From an uncultured Phycisphaerales bacterium (GTDB lineage: Bacteria; Planctomycetota; Phycisphaerae; Phycisphaerales; SM1A02), in assembly GCA_905480395.1 (NCBI GenBank), contig CAJQQE010000041.1, forward strand, positions 41,337-105,336: DNA of 64,000 bases. The letters run 5' to 3'. Of this stretch, positions 18,047 through 24,950 are shown one piece after another; the stretch's first letter is position 1, and each line of letters begins with the position of its first letter. The position numbers were made by a program, and so were the translations under genes. The notes beneath the pieces were generated by a model. It did no database searches and was not told the origin of the DNA. It was given only the letters and a program-made list of their open reading frames with translations.

Positions 18047-18625
18047 CTATGCAGAACGAGCGTGGCGTTGATTCAGGCGGGAAGGCTCGATGACCTGTTC
18101 AGAGTCGAGGGTTTTTCGAAGTTTATCGATACCGCGGTGCTTCCAATTGTTGATCGTGGAGACCGAGACGCCCAGGCTTCGTGCGGCATCCGCATAGCTC
18201 TTTCCTTCGCACACGATCATTCGCAACGCATCGCGTTCGTCGTGGCTCAGTCGTGCGAACGCTCGTTCGACGGACTTTGTGGTCGCGATGTGCTCATCGG
18301 TTCGTCCTTCGAGCACATTTCCGATCTCGAGACGTTTTCGAGGTACGACCTTTTCGTCAAGGATTTCACGAAGCCGGACCGATCGCGAGTAGCGACGTCG
18401 GAGGATGTTGTGCACGATCTTGAGCAGGTAGCTGATCGAGATCTCCAGTTCCTCCAGTCTGGGGTGCTGGAGCAGCCGCACAAAGGCCTCCTGCGTGGCA
18501 TCTTCGGCGATGGCGGGCTCTGCCGACTTCCTCGCGAATGCGTAGACGCGGTCGTAGTAGGCTTCGAAGAGACCAAGAACAAGATCCGCCCGCTTCTGTT
18601 TCGTGTTCGATTCTTGAATTTCCAT
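18047..18625 (-). CDS. ECF-type RNA polymerase sigma factor
   Basis: 192 residues with sigma region 2 (about 15-85; LFEAYYDRVYAFARKSAEPAIAEDATQEAFVRLLQHPRL, YLLKIVHNILRRRY) and region 4 (about 125-175; VERAFARLSHDERDALRMIVCEGKSYADAARSLGVSVSTINNWKHRGIDKLRK) with its helix-turn-helix. No region 3 or extended C-terminal domain. It directs RNA polymerase to a specific promoter set. No classic anti-sigma gene is adjacent; the next gene on the strand (103 bases downstream) is the zinc-ribbon membrane protein, which could be a membrane-linked regulator, but it lacks an HxxxCxxC zinc-anti-sigma motif. Confidence 0.88.
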   Translation of the reverse strand: MEIQESNTKQKRADLVLGLFEAYYDRVYAFARKSAEPAIAEDATQEAFVRLLQHPRLEELEISISYLLKIVHNILRRRYSRSVRLREILDEKVVPRKRLEIGNVLEGRTDEHIATTKSVERAFARLSHDERDALRMIVCEGKSYADAARSLGVSVSTINNWKHRGIDKLRKTLDSEQVIEPSRLNQRHARSA

Positions 18626-18953
18626 GACGATTCGCTTTCCTGCTTAGTTGTCGTCCTGGTTTTCTCAGGAACGACGCGGTGGCCCATCTCGCTGTTCGGT
18701 GGCCATCGTGTCACACATGCTTTGCCCTTCGGAACCATTGCCTCACCGAAGGGTCGTTACCTATAGAACACCACTCGCGTCGTTCTCTCTATGGGGTCGA
18801 TACCTAGGCTTTGGTTTCGGAGCACAAAAGTCCATTTTTCGCCTTCCAGAGGCATTTCTTCTGGAGTAAATTTTCACCAGAGCGGTTGAATCGGTCGAGA
18901 ACTAGATTGAACGATTCTTTGATCGCCAAAGTCGGCCTAGGAAAACGCCTCGA
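18626..18953. other. Divergent intergenic region with two inverted repeats
   Basis: 328 bases between the minus-strand sigma factor and the plus-strand response regulator, expected to hold both promoters. Two inverted repeats are visible: CCCTTCGG (18725-18732)/CCGAAGGG (18746-18753), and CCAGA (18846-18850)/TCTGG (18860-18864). No convincing gene and no textbook sigma-70 promoter was identified. Confidence 0.5.
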
Positions 18954-19598
18954 ATGCAATCCGACCAAAGCGTGATCATTGCGGATGACCATTCGCTCAT
19001 TCGTTCTGCGTTGGTGGCACTGCTCAACGACTCCCCAGGCCTTCATGTCGTCGCAGATGTCGAAAATGCTGACCAGGCGCTCCGGGAGACGGCCAAGAAT
19101 CGTCCAGATGTCGTGGTGCTCGATATTGACATGCCCGGGGTCGACGCGTTTCAGGCTGCCACAGAAGTTCGTCAGATCAGTCCGAAGACGGAAGTGATCT
19201 TCCTCTCGGGCTCATGCAACGACCATTTCATCGAATCCGCGAGGGCCTCTGGGGCACGCGGTTACGTCTACAAGGGTGACGATCCCGAGGAGCTCGTGGC
19301 CGCCATCCGAGCGGTTGGAAAAGGTGGATCGTTCTACTCGACGAGTGTGAGCGAGCGCATCGCCACGATGCCCGGGCAAAAGGGCGGCGGATCAAGACTC
19401 TCGCTTCTCTCATCTCGCGAACTGGAGACGCTTCGCTACATTGCCAAGGGGCTCTCCAAGAAAGAGATCGCCCCGCTCATGCACATCAGCGTGAAGACGG
19501 TGGACAAGCATGTCACGCAATTGATGACGAAATTGGAGATTCATGACCGGGTTGGTCTCTCGCGTTATGCGATCCGCGAAGGACTAATCGATCCCTGA
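18954..19598 (+). CDS. NarL/LuxR-type response regulator
   Basis: 214 residues. Receiver domain (about 5-125): acidic pair D11-D12 in IIADDHSLIRSAL, phosphorylatable D57 in VVVLDIDMPG, LSGS and the Lys in YVYKGDD. A LuxR-type helix-turn-helix follows (about 150-210): LSSRELETLRYIAKGLSKKEIAPLMHISVKTVDKHVTQLMTKL. It should bind DNA after phosphorylation. The hybrid histidine kinase encoded convergently at 19672-21765 is the obvious candidate partner, but this is inference from position. Confidence 0.92.
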   Translation: MQSDQSVIIADDHSLIRSALVALLNDSPGLHVVADVENADQALRETAKNRPDVVVLDIDMPGVDAFQAATEVRQISPKTEVIFLSGSCNDHFIESARASGARGYVYKGDDPEELVAAIRAVGKGGSFYSTSVSERIATMPGQKGGGSRLSLLSSRELETLRYIAKGLSKKEIAPLMHISVKTVDKHVTQLMTKLEIHDRVGLSRYAIREGLIDP

Positions 19599-19627
19599 GT
19601 CGCGGGCTTCGACTCGCGGCCTCTTTT
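19597..19627 (+). terminator. Terminator between convergent regulator and kinase genes
   Basis: GAGTCG (19597-19602)/CGACTC (19610-19615) with a seven-base loop, followed by GCGGCCTCTTTT. It directly overlaps the response-regulator stop codon. Confidence 0.5.
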
Positions 19628-19671
19628 CTAGAGGGCCAATCGGCAACTCAATTCGGCGGTGGTACGCCGGC

Positions 19672-21765
19672 CTACTTCTCGGCGTCTGGCAAACACGTTC
19701 CCAGAAGAGTGCGGGCGCTGGCGAGGAGTGCGTCAATCTTGAAAGGCTTGCGGAGGAACGCAATTCGATCTAGCTCGGGTGGATCGGTCACGCCGCCGGT
19801 GATCAGCAGGCAAGGTGTTTCGACACCGTCGAGACGAAGGCTCTTTAAGCATTCCACCCCAGTCCGCTCCGGAAGGTCAATATCAAAAACGAGGAGTTCG
19901 ATCTCGGGGTGATCTTTCAGAATGATCTCGACGTCTCGCGCGTCGCCGCGGGCGATGACCGTCGCGCCGACGCCTTGGAAGAACTTGACCAAGACGTCAC
20001 GGATCACCAAGTTGTCCTCGACGATCAATACCGAGTTTGGGTTTCGATCCCCGGAGCCGGGAATCTCCGGCGTCTCTACAGCCTTGCTCGCGGCGGCGTG
20101 GACCGGGATCACGGCCCGGGCTCCAAGTCCGCCGATCGGTGAGTCCAGCAAGTCAAACCGACCTCCCGCTTCCTCGACGACCCGACCGCAGATTGCCAGG
20201 CCGAGCCCGATGCCGTCGCTTGTTCCGCCGGTAACGAATGCGGTCTTCAATCGTGATCGATCCGCCGGTTTGATTCCCGGGCCGTCGTCGTCGACTCGAA
20301 TTTCCACCGAGTCTTGGGTGATCCTCTTGGCGGAAAGATTGATTCGCCCTTTGGACTGGATCGCGTCTCGGGCATTCACCACGAGGTTCAGAATGAGTTG
20401 CGGAAGAACCTGCGGTGGCGCTTCGATGACTAACTCGTCGCCGTCTTCACCAAGATCGATGGTGGTTTTAAAATCGATGCGTTTGGGAATGAGCCGCTCG
20501 GCCATTCGGCCCACTTTCTCGAGTTCTGCATCGAGGGGGATCTCGATCGGTTCGGCACCCTCACGCTGGGCGGCAAGGAGACGCGTGACGAGTTCGCCCG
20601 CGGATGCGACGGTCGATCGAATTTCTTCGAGGCCCTCCACAAAAGTGGGATCTTTCGCATGACGAAGCAGGAGAGAGACGCGACCAGAGATTGCAAAGAC
20701 CAAATTATTGAAGTCGTGGGCGACGCCGCTGGTCAACTGCGCGATGACCTCGGAGCGTTCCAGTGAACCTCGTAAGGCCGCGAAGGCCTGCCGTTCGTCG
20801 GCGGTTTCCTCTTGTTCGATTCGCCTTCCAAAGGCGTCTCCGATTCTCGACAACTCCGTCAAGGTCGCACTGGTCCATCGATCCCGAGCGTTCGTCTCGA
20901 GGGTGAGAACGGAGGCGAGCCGGCCATGAAGGAGGACTGGAAGGAAGAGGGCCTGTGGTTGATCAGAGGGACCAAGCAGCGGGAGTCCGCGGTCGAGGAG
21001 CCCGGGCTGGTTGGAGATGCCCGGTCGTGGATCAAACGCCCGCGATCGGCCCGAACCGTCAGCCGGCCACGCGGCGAGCAGGGTCGCCTCGCGGGAACGC
21101 GGGGCGATTTCGAACCAGGAGAGTCGAGTGAGTTGGAGTTCTTCGCCGAGGAGCGCCAGGACTTCTGTCGCGGTTTCTTCAACTTCCTCAGCGCTGGCGA
21201 GGGTCTCGATCACCGTGGCAACGACTCGGTGGACGTGAGCTGCCTCTTGTTGCTGGCGTTCGGTCTCGACCCGGTCGGTGAGGTCGACTAGCAGCATTTG
21301 CATCGAGCCAAATTCGTCGGCAAGACATTGAGCGTACATCCAACGCCAGCCTTGCGATTCGTCTTTGACTCGGAACTGACCTTGGCCGGTATGGGTCGGT
21401 GATGCATCATCGATGATCGATGAGAGTGCTGGCTGGTCCGATTCATGGATGTTCTGGCGCCACCGACGGGCGTGAATCAGCGTGGTCGTTTCCATGTTCG
21501 ACAAGCCGAGCCGAGGGCCGATGCCCGGACTCCACTTGGTGAGGTTTCCATTCGCATCAATAGAGAGGAGGCCGAGATCGGTCGCCTCCGCAGATGCAAA
21601 GATATTCGATGGAGGACTCGGTTTCGAAGTGGCCGAGCCGCGTCTTCGACGGCCGATGGTGAAGCCGATCGCCAGCGAGACGATGATCAGGGCCGGTCCA
21701 CCCCATCCGTCCAGCGGCCAAGCGTCGCCGGTGGGAGCCCTCAGAATGGCAAGGCATAAGCTCAT
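19672..21765 (-). CDS. Hybrid sensor histidine kinase (PAS-GAF-HisKA-HATPase-REC)
   Basis: 697 residues. One N-terminal membrane segment (GGPALIIVSLAIGFTIG, about 22-38), a PAS-like domain (about 50-170), a GAF-like domain (about 185-325), HisKA with H350 in QLTSGVAHDFNNLVFAISG, HATPase (NLVVNARDAIQ, VDDGPGI, GIGLGLAICGRVVEEAGG) and a C-terminal receiver (VLIVEDNLVIRDVL, D628 in LLVFDIDLPERTG). No Hpt domain, so phosphate must pass through an external protein or the receiver acts as feedback. The 'HDFNN' H-box is of the PAS-linked NtrB-like/HWE-unrelated type common in planctomycetes. It faces the response regulator tail to tail, 73 bases away. Confidence 0.92.
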   Translation of the reverse strand: MSLCLAILRAPTGDAWPLDGWGGPALIIVSLAIGFTIGRRRRGSATSKPSPPSNIFASAEATDLGLLSIDANGNLTKWSPGIGPRLGLSNMETTTLIHARRWRQNIHESDQPALSSIIDDASPTHTGQGQFRVKDESQGWRWMYAQCLADEFGSMQMLLVDLTDRVETERQQQEAAHVHRVVATVIETLASAEEVEETATEVLALLGEELQLTRLSWFEIAPRSREATLLAAWPADGSGRSRAFDPRPGISNQPGLLDRGLPLLGPSDQPQALFLPVLLHGRLASVLTLETNARDRWTSATLTELSRIGDAFGRRIEQEETADERQAFAALRGSLERSEVIAQLTSGVAHDFNNLVFAISGRVSLLLRHAKDPTFVEGLEEIRSTVASAGELVTRLLAAQREGAEPIEIPLDAELEKVGRMAERLIPKRIDFKTTIDLGEDGDELVIEAPPQVLPQLILNLVVNARDAIQSKGRINLSAKRITQDSVEIRVDDDGPGIKPADRSRLKTAFVTGGTSDGIGLGLAICGRVVEEAGGRFDLLDSPIGGLGARAVIPVHAAASKAVETPEIPGSGDRNPNSVLIVEDNLVIRDVLVKFFQGVGATVIARGDARDVEIILKDHPEIELLVFDIDLPERTGVECLKSLRLDGVETPCLLITGGVTDPPELDRIAFLRKPFKIDALLASARTLLGTCLPDAEK

Positions 21766-21856
21766 CGTGATTGAGCATATCGCCTCCGGTCAGGCGTGGA
21801 GGACGAGATGGGGTCTTCATGAGACTGAGACGGCGTCTTGAGTTCGCTGTATTGCG

Positions 21857-21880
21857 TCGGTCCCCCGCGTGGAGGACCGA
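21857..21880 (-). terminator. Hairpin after the 21893 beta-helix gene
   Basis: TCGGTCC (21857-21863)/GGACCGA (21874-21880), seven perfect pairs, 13 bases beyond the stop of the minus-strand gene; no long T-tract. The remaining part of 21766-21892 is empty. Confidence 0.45.
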
Positions 21881-21892
21881 AAGAGCGGTGAA

Positions 21893-23185
21893 TCAGGAAC
21901 AAGGCCCCCAGGCGGCGAATAGGACGCCGAGGTCTTTTCCGTTCACGAGCCCATCGCCGTTGAAATCGGCCGCGCAGCCCAGGCATGAACCCCAAGCGAC
22001 GAAGACCATCCCGAGATCGGCACCGCCGGTCGTACCGTCGCCATCAAGATCCGTCGGGCAGTCGGAGCCACAGGAATCTGAAATCATATTGCCTCCCTGA
22101 TCTGCGAAAGGGCCGGCGATCTGGTTGGTCGTATTGCCGCAGATCACACTCGCACGAATGGTGGGCGTTGCAGAATTCCAACTGTAGATCGCGCCGCCGC
22201 TACTGGCGGCGTTTTCTGAAAATTCCGACTTGCTGATGACCGGGCTGACCGAAAAATTATGCATGGCACCGCCATCTCCGGCAGCGATATTTCCCCGGAA
22301 GACGCAGGCTTCAAAGATGGGAATGTGAGAGGTACTTGAAGGGTCGGCGTTGAAGACGGCGCCGCCTTCGTCAGACGCGGTGTTTCCCACGAATTCGCAA
22401 TTTGTCGAGACCGGTTCGCTGGCGTCGTTGTACACCGCACCGCCGTCGCTGGAGGCGTGATTGAGCAAGAAGGCGCAGCCTTCGAGGATCGGATTACTTT
22501 CGTTGAAATTGAGGATGGCACCACCGAAGTAAGATCGATTTTCGGAGAAAATACAGTCCGTGATGGTGGGAGCGCTACTCATGTTGTAAATCGCGCCACC
22601 AAGCCCCTGGGAGATTCCGTTGTCAATGAACCGGCAGTTTTCCAGGCGCGGGCTCGCCGTGGTGCCGTTCTCGTCGCCGTTATAGATCGCGCCGCCATAT
22701 TCAGCGCGGTTGCCCACGAAGACGCAGTCGCGAATGGTCGGGCTACTTCCATTGCGATTCCAGCATCCGCCGCCAAAGTACTCCCAAAAGTCGATCGCAT
22801 TATTGCCATTCCAGTCGTACCAAGTTGCCAAGCAATTTCGAATGGTGAAACCCTGAATGAGGGTCGACCGTGTCTCGCCATTGCCGCAGTAGATTCCGCG
22901 TCGAACGCCTTCGCCATCGAGGATGGTCTCTTGGGCGCTTCCGGTGGCCTGCACGACAATGCTCTTGCCGACGAGGTCGACGACCTGATCGCTGGGTTCG
23001 GTGTAGACGCCGGGGCCCACAAGAATCCAGTCTCCATCGTCGGCCGAGTCAACGGCTTCTTGAATCGATGTGAAGTCGCCAGTGCCGTCCGCATTCACGG
23101 CCAAAATGTCGGCGGTGGCGACATTGACGGAGGCGGCCAAGATCAAGAGGGAGAATGTCATCCATGCCGAGGTTGGGGTCTTCAT
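21893..23185 (-). CDS. Secreted right-handed beta-helix protein with dockerin-like C-terminus
   Basis: 430 residues from the ATG at 23185; the frame extends to 23257 but the shorter form begins with a clean signal peptide (MKTPTSAWMTFSLLILAASVNVATA). The N-terminal DFTSIQEAVDSADDGDWILVGPGVYTE is the pectate-lyase-fold start typical of 'right-handed parallel beta-helix' proteins; then come turns such as NCRFIDNG, GGAIYN, PTITDCIFSEN repeated about every 24-30 residues. The last 55 residues hold two dockerin-like EF-hand motifs (DLDGDGTTGGADLGMVFVAWG, DFNGDGLVNGKDLGVLFAAWG). Probably exported, Ca2+-binding; no catalytic residues recognised. Confidence 0.85.
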   Translation of the reverse strand: MKTPTSAWMTFSLLILAASVNVATADILAVNADGTGDFTSIQEAVDSADDGDWILVGPGVYTEPSDQVVDLVGKSIVVQATGSAQETILDGEGVRRGIYCGNGETRSTLIQGFTIRNCLATWYDWNGNNAIDFWEYFGGGCWNRNGSSPTIRDCVFVGNRAEYGGAIYNGDENGTTASPRLENCRFIDNGISQGLGGAIYNMSSAPTITDCIFSENRSYFGGAILNFNESNPILEGCAFLLNHASSDGGAVYNDASEPVSTNCEFVGNTASDEGGAVFNADPSSTSHIPIFEACVFRGNIAAGDGGAMHNFSVSPVISKSEFSENAASSGGAIYSWNSATPTIRASVICGNTTNQIAGPFADQGGNMISDSCGSDCPTDLDGDGTTGGADLGMVFVAWGSCLGCAADFNGDGLVNGKDLGVLFAAWGPCS

Positions 23186-23766
23186 GATCCCAGTATGAGG
23201 GGTTCTTCGGTGTGATGGCAAATGAAATTCCATCACCCGACCGATCTTCGGGGGCATTCACCTCGAATGCGGATTCTCGCCGGGGTTCGATCGGAGATGG
23301 ATCGCAAACGTCGATTCGCCTCGAAGCGCAAAGACGCGTGATCACCATCAAAGCCTTTTCGCGCCGGCACGGCGAGAACAGGCACGCCAGATACGCGACG
23401 ACAGCCTCGCGTCGCCGCGTCCGAAGTGGGTTTCTGCAGTGAAATCCCCGTTGCGAGGCGGTGCTCCTTCGACGGTGGCAGCTTGGCTTGATCGCTGCGG
23501 GGACGGCTCCGCCGTCTCCTCGCTGCGTTGACTAGACGGCGACAGCAGCGGTGCCAGAGACGACTCCCCGCTCGCCCTGGCTCGTCGACCCCATTCGCGA
23601 ACATTGCCGACGTTTCTGGTGTATCAATGGCCTTCGTCGGGGTACCATCGATGACGTTTCGTTGGCTTGAGTTCGTACACTCCCGCCCGAACACACCTGT
23701 TGACGCATGTTGACTGGACAATTCAGTCCACCCATTGTGACACGGCTATTCGAAAGGCCAAAGACC

Positions 23767-23826
23767 ATGACTGATCAGAAGAACCAACTCGCCTCGCTGT
23801 TTGCGGCGTGCTGGAAGGACGGTTGA
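23767..23826 (+). pseudogene. Possible truncated leader-peptide-like ORF
   Basis: MTDQKNQLASLFAACWKDG then stop. The pattern 'M..QK.QL..L.A.CW.D' is like the first 18 residues of nitrile-hydratase-alpha-like (NHLP) peptide leaders, in which a core region should follow. Only bases with no open frame and a terminator-like hairpin (23866-23896) follow. Too short for a firm call. Confidence 0.25.
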
Positions 23827-23865
23827 AGTTTGGTTCGGTCCGTGTCGGGTCTTGATCGAAATCAC

Positions 23866-23896
23866 GAACGCCGCATCCATCGCGGGTGCGGCGTTC
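23866..23896 (+). terminator. Ten-base-pair hairpin
   Basis: GAACGCCGCA (23866-23875) and TGCGGCGTTC (23887-23896) are perfectly complementary with an eleven-base loop; TTCG follows. It could end the short ORF at 23767. Confidence 0.5.
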
Positions 23897-23993
23897 TTCG
23901 ATGAAGTACCTCGGCAGCTTTGGTAAGAGTACGCTGTGACGTGGACGATCTCATCGTCGCAAATGATTCCGCTCGCGTTCACTGGAGGCAAGG

Positions 23994-24626
23994 ATGGCCC
24001 GTCATTACCTGAGATCTCTGCTGGTCCTCGTCGGCCTCGTCTGGCCCGCGACCGCCTTGGCCGCGTCTGCGGGACTACGACCATGATCGATTCATCACGC
24101 AGCCTGTCGACGCGGTTCGGGACTTCGAAGCGTTCTTCGAAGCCTTCAAGGTGAGCTTCGACACTGACCAGGATGCGGACGGCATCGCACTCGGCGTACC
24201 GGACTGGGTCGCGTATGAACTCCGCCGCGACGAATGGGCTGGCGGGAAATCGCACAAGCGGCCCTCGAGGTGGTCCACGGATCCGGATCTGCATCAACGA
24301 GGCATCGCGCCCGACGACTCGTCCTACCGAAACTCGGGCTACTCACGCGGCCACATGTGCATGAAGTCGCACGCCGCCGGTATGGGTGCGGCGGCGGACC
24401 GAGAGACGCACACGGTGCTCAATGCCTGCCCGCAGATGCCGCGGATGAACGGCGGGATCTGGCTCGCCATCGAGTATCTGACAGGCCGCTGGGCAACGAG
24501 CAGGGCGCCGTCTGGATCGTCACGGGGCCGGTGTTCACGGAGGCCTCGAGGAACTGGATCGGCGACCTCTACCGGCTGTTGATGCCGGTGTTGACTGGAT
24601 CAGAAGAAGTCGCAGCCCGGAGATAA
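23994..24626 (+). pseudogene. NUC-family DNA/RNA non-specific endonuclease, frameshifted and truncated
   Basis: Three pieces of one protein lie in two frames. Piece 1: ATG at 23994 after GGAGG, signal peptide RSLLVLVGLVWPATALAASA, stop at 24084. Piece 2, shifted by one base, from about 24070: YDHDRFITQPVDAVRDFEAFFEAF, GVPDWVAYELRRDEW, and the catalytic region YSRGHMCMKSHA (the DRGHM block) followed by VLNACPQMPRMNGGIWLAIE. Piece 3, back in the first frame from about 24490: GNEQGAVWIVTGPVFTEASRNWIG, ending at 24626. The usual final 60-80 residues are not recognisable. In the NUC family an intact enzyme would be a secreted Mg2+-dependent nuclease; this copy appears dead unless both shifts are sequencing errors. 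Confidence 0.75.
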
Positions 24627-24665
24627 TCCCGGGTATCCCGTCAGTACGGGATTCGACGCGGTTTA

Positions 24666-24714
24666 GATGAAAGCGGGTGAACGTATTCGAACCGTCGACA
24701 TTCAGCGTGGGAAT
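24666..24714 (-). repeat. Diverged repeat, copy 1, resembling the 3' half of tRNA-Gly
   Basis: Ungapped match to 28060-28108 at 39 of 49 positions. Read on the minus strand it runs TTCCCACGCTGAATGTCG, GGTTCGAAT and TTCACCCGCT, like the anticodon loop (CCC), variable loop, T-loop and acceptor of tRNA-Gly. The T-stem is only partly paired and no matching 5' half is present, so it is not a functional tRNA. Confidence 0.5.
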
Positions 24715-24884
24715 GTTGCAACACCGCGCCTAAACCACCATTCCACGTAAAAGGAATGAGGTTGGAGTGTTGCGATCGTCGCGTTGTTTGCGTCAAACCG
24801 TCAAACAGACGGTGCGGGTAGCCCGTTATCGCCGCGACGGCATGCGGCCTCTCCGGCGGTCGTTCACGCCGACAAGGGTGACCT

Positions 24885-24927
24885 GAACGAAAGCCCGCCC
24901 CGACGCGAGGTCGAGGCGGGCTGGTGT
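24885..24927 (-). terminator. Hairpin repeat copy A
   Basis: Hairpin with AGCCCGCC/GGCGGGCT outer arms and CGAC/GTCG inner arms. The 43 bases are identical to 29210-29252; the first part (ACGAAAGCCCGCCCCGACGC) also occurs at 28231. It sits 24 bases beyond the stop of the minus-strand gene at 24951. Confidence 0.7.
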
Positions 24928-24950
24928 ACTGCGGTCATACCGAACGTGGT

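Larger units (their letters stand above)
23186..23993. other. Gene-poor stretch with small leader-like ORF and hairpins
   Basis: About 800 bases without a full gene. It holds a GACGGC/GCCGTC hairpin (23502-23516) and, at 23866-23896, a ten-base-pair perfect stem GAACGCCGCA/TGCGGCGTTC typical of terminators here. Between them a 19-codon ORF, MTDQKNQLASLFAACWKDG (23767-23826), resembles the start of NHLP/Nif11-type leader peptides but stops early. I see no other supported coding region. Confidence 0.4.
24627..24950. other. Intergenic region with tRNA-Gly-like fragment and repeated hairpin
   Basis: No gene. It contains the first copy of a duplicated segment (24666-24714, see separate entry), a seven-base inverted repeat GGTTTAG/CTAAACC (24660-24666, 24730-24736) around it, and hairpin copy A (24885-24927) that can end the minus-strand gene at 24951. 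Confidence 0.5.

Noticed and set aside
24660..24736. Inverted GGTTTAG/CTAAACC around an imperfect palindrome, considered as an integron attC site
   Set aside because: The AAC/GTT orientation is the reverse of an attC site, the second repeat copy lacks the boxes, and no integron integrase is present.
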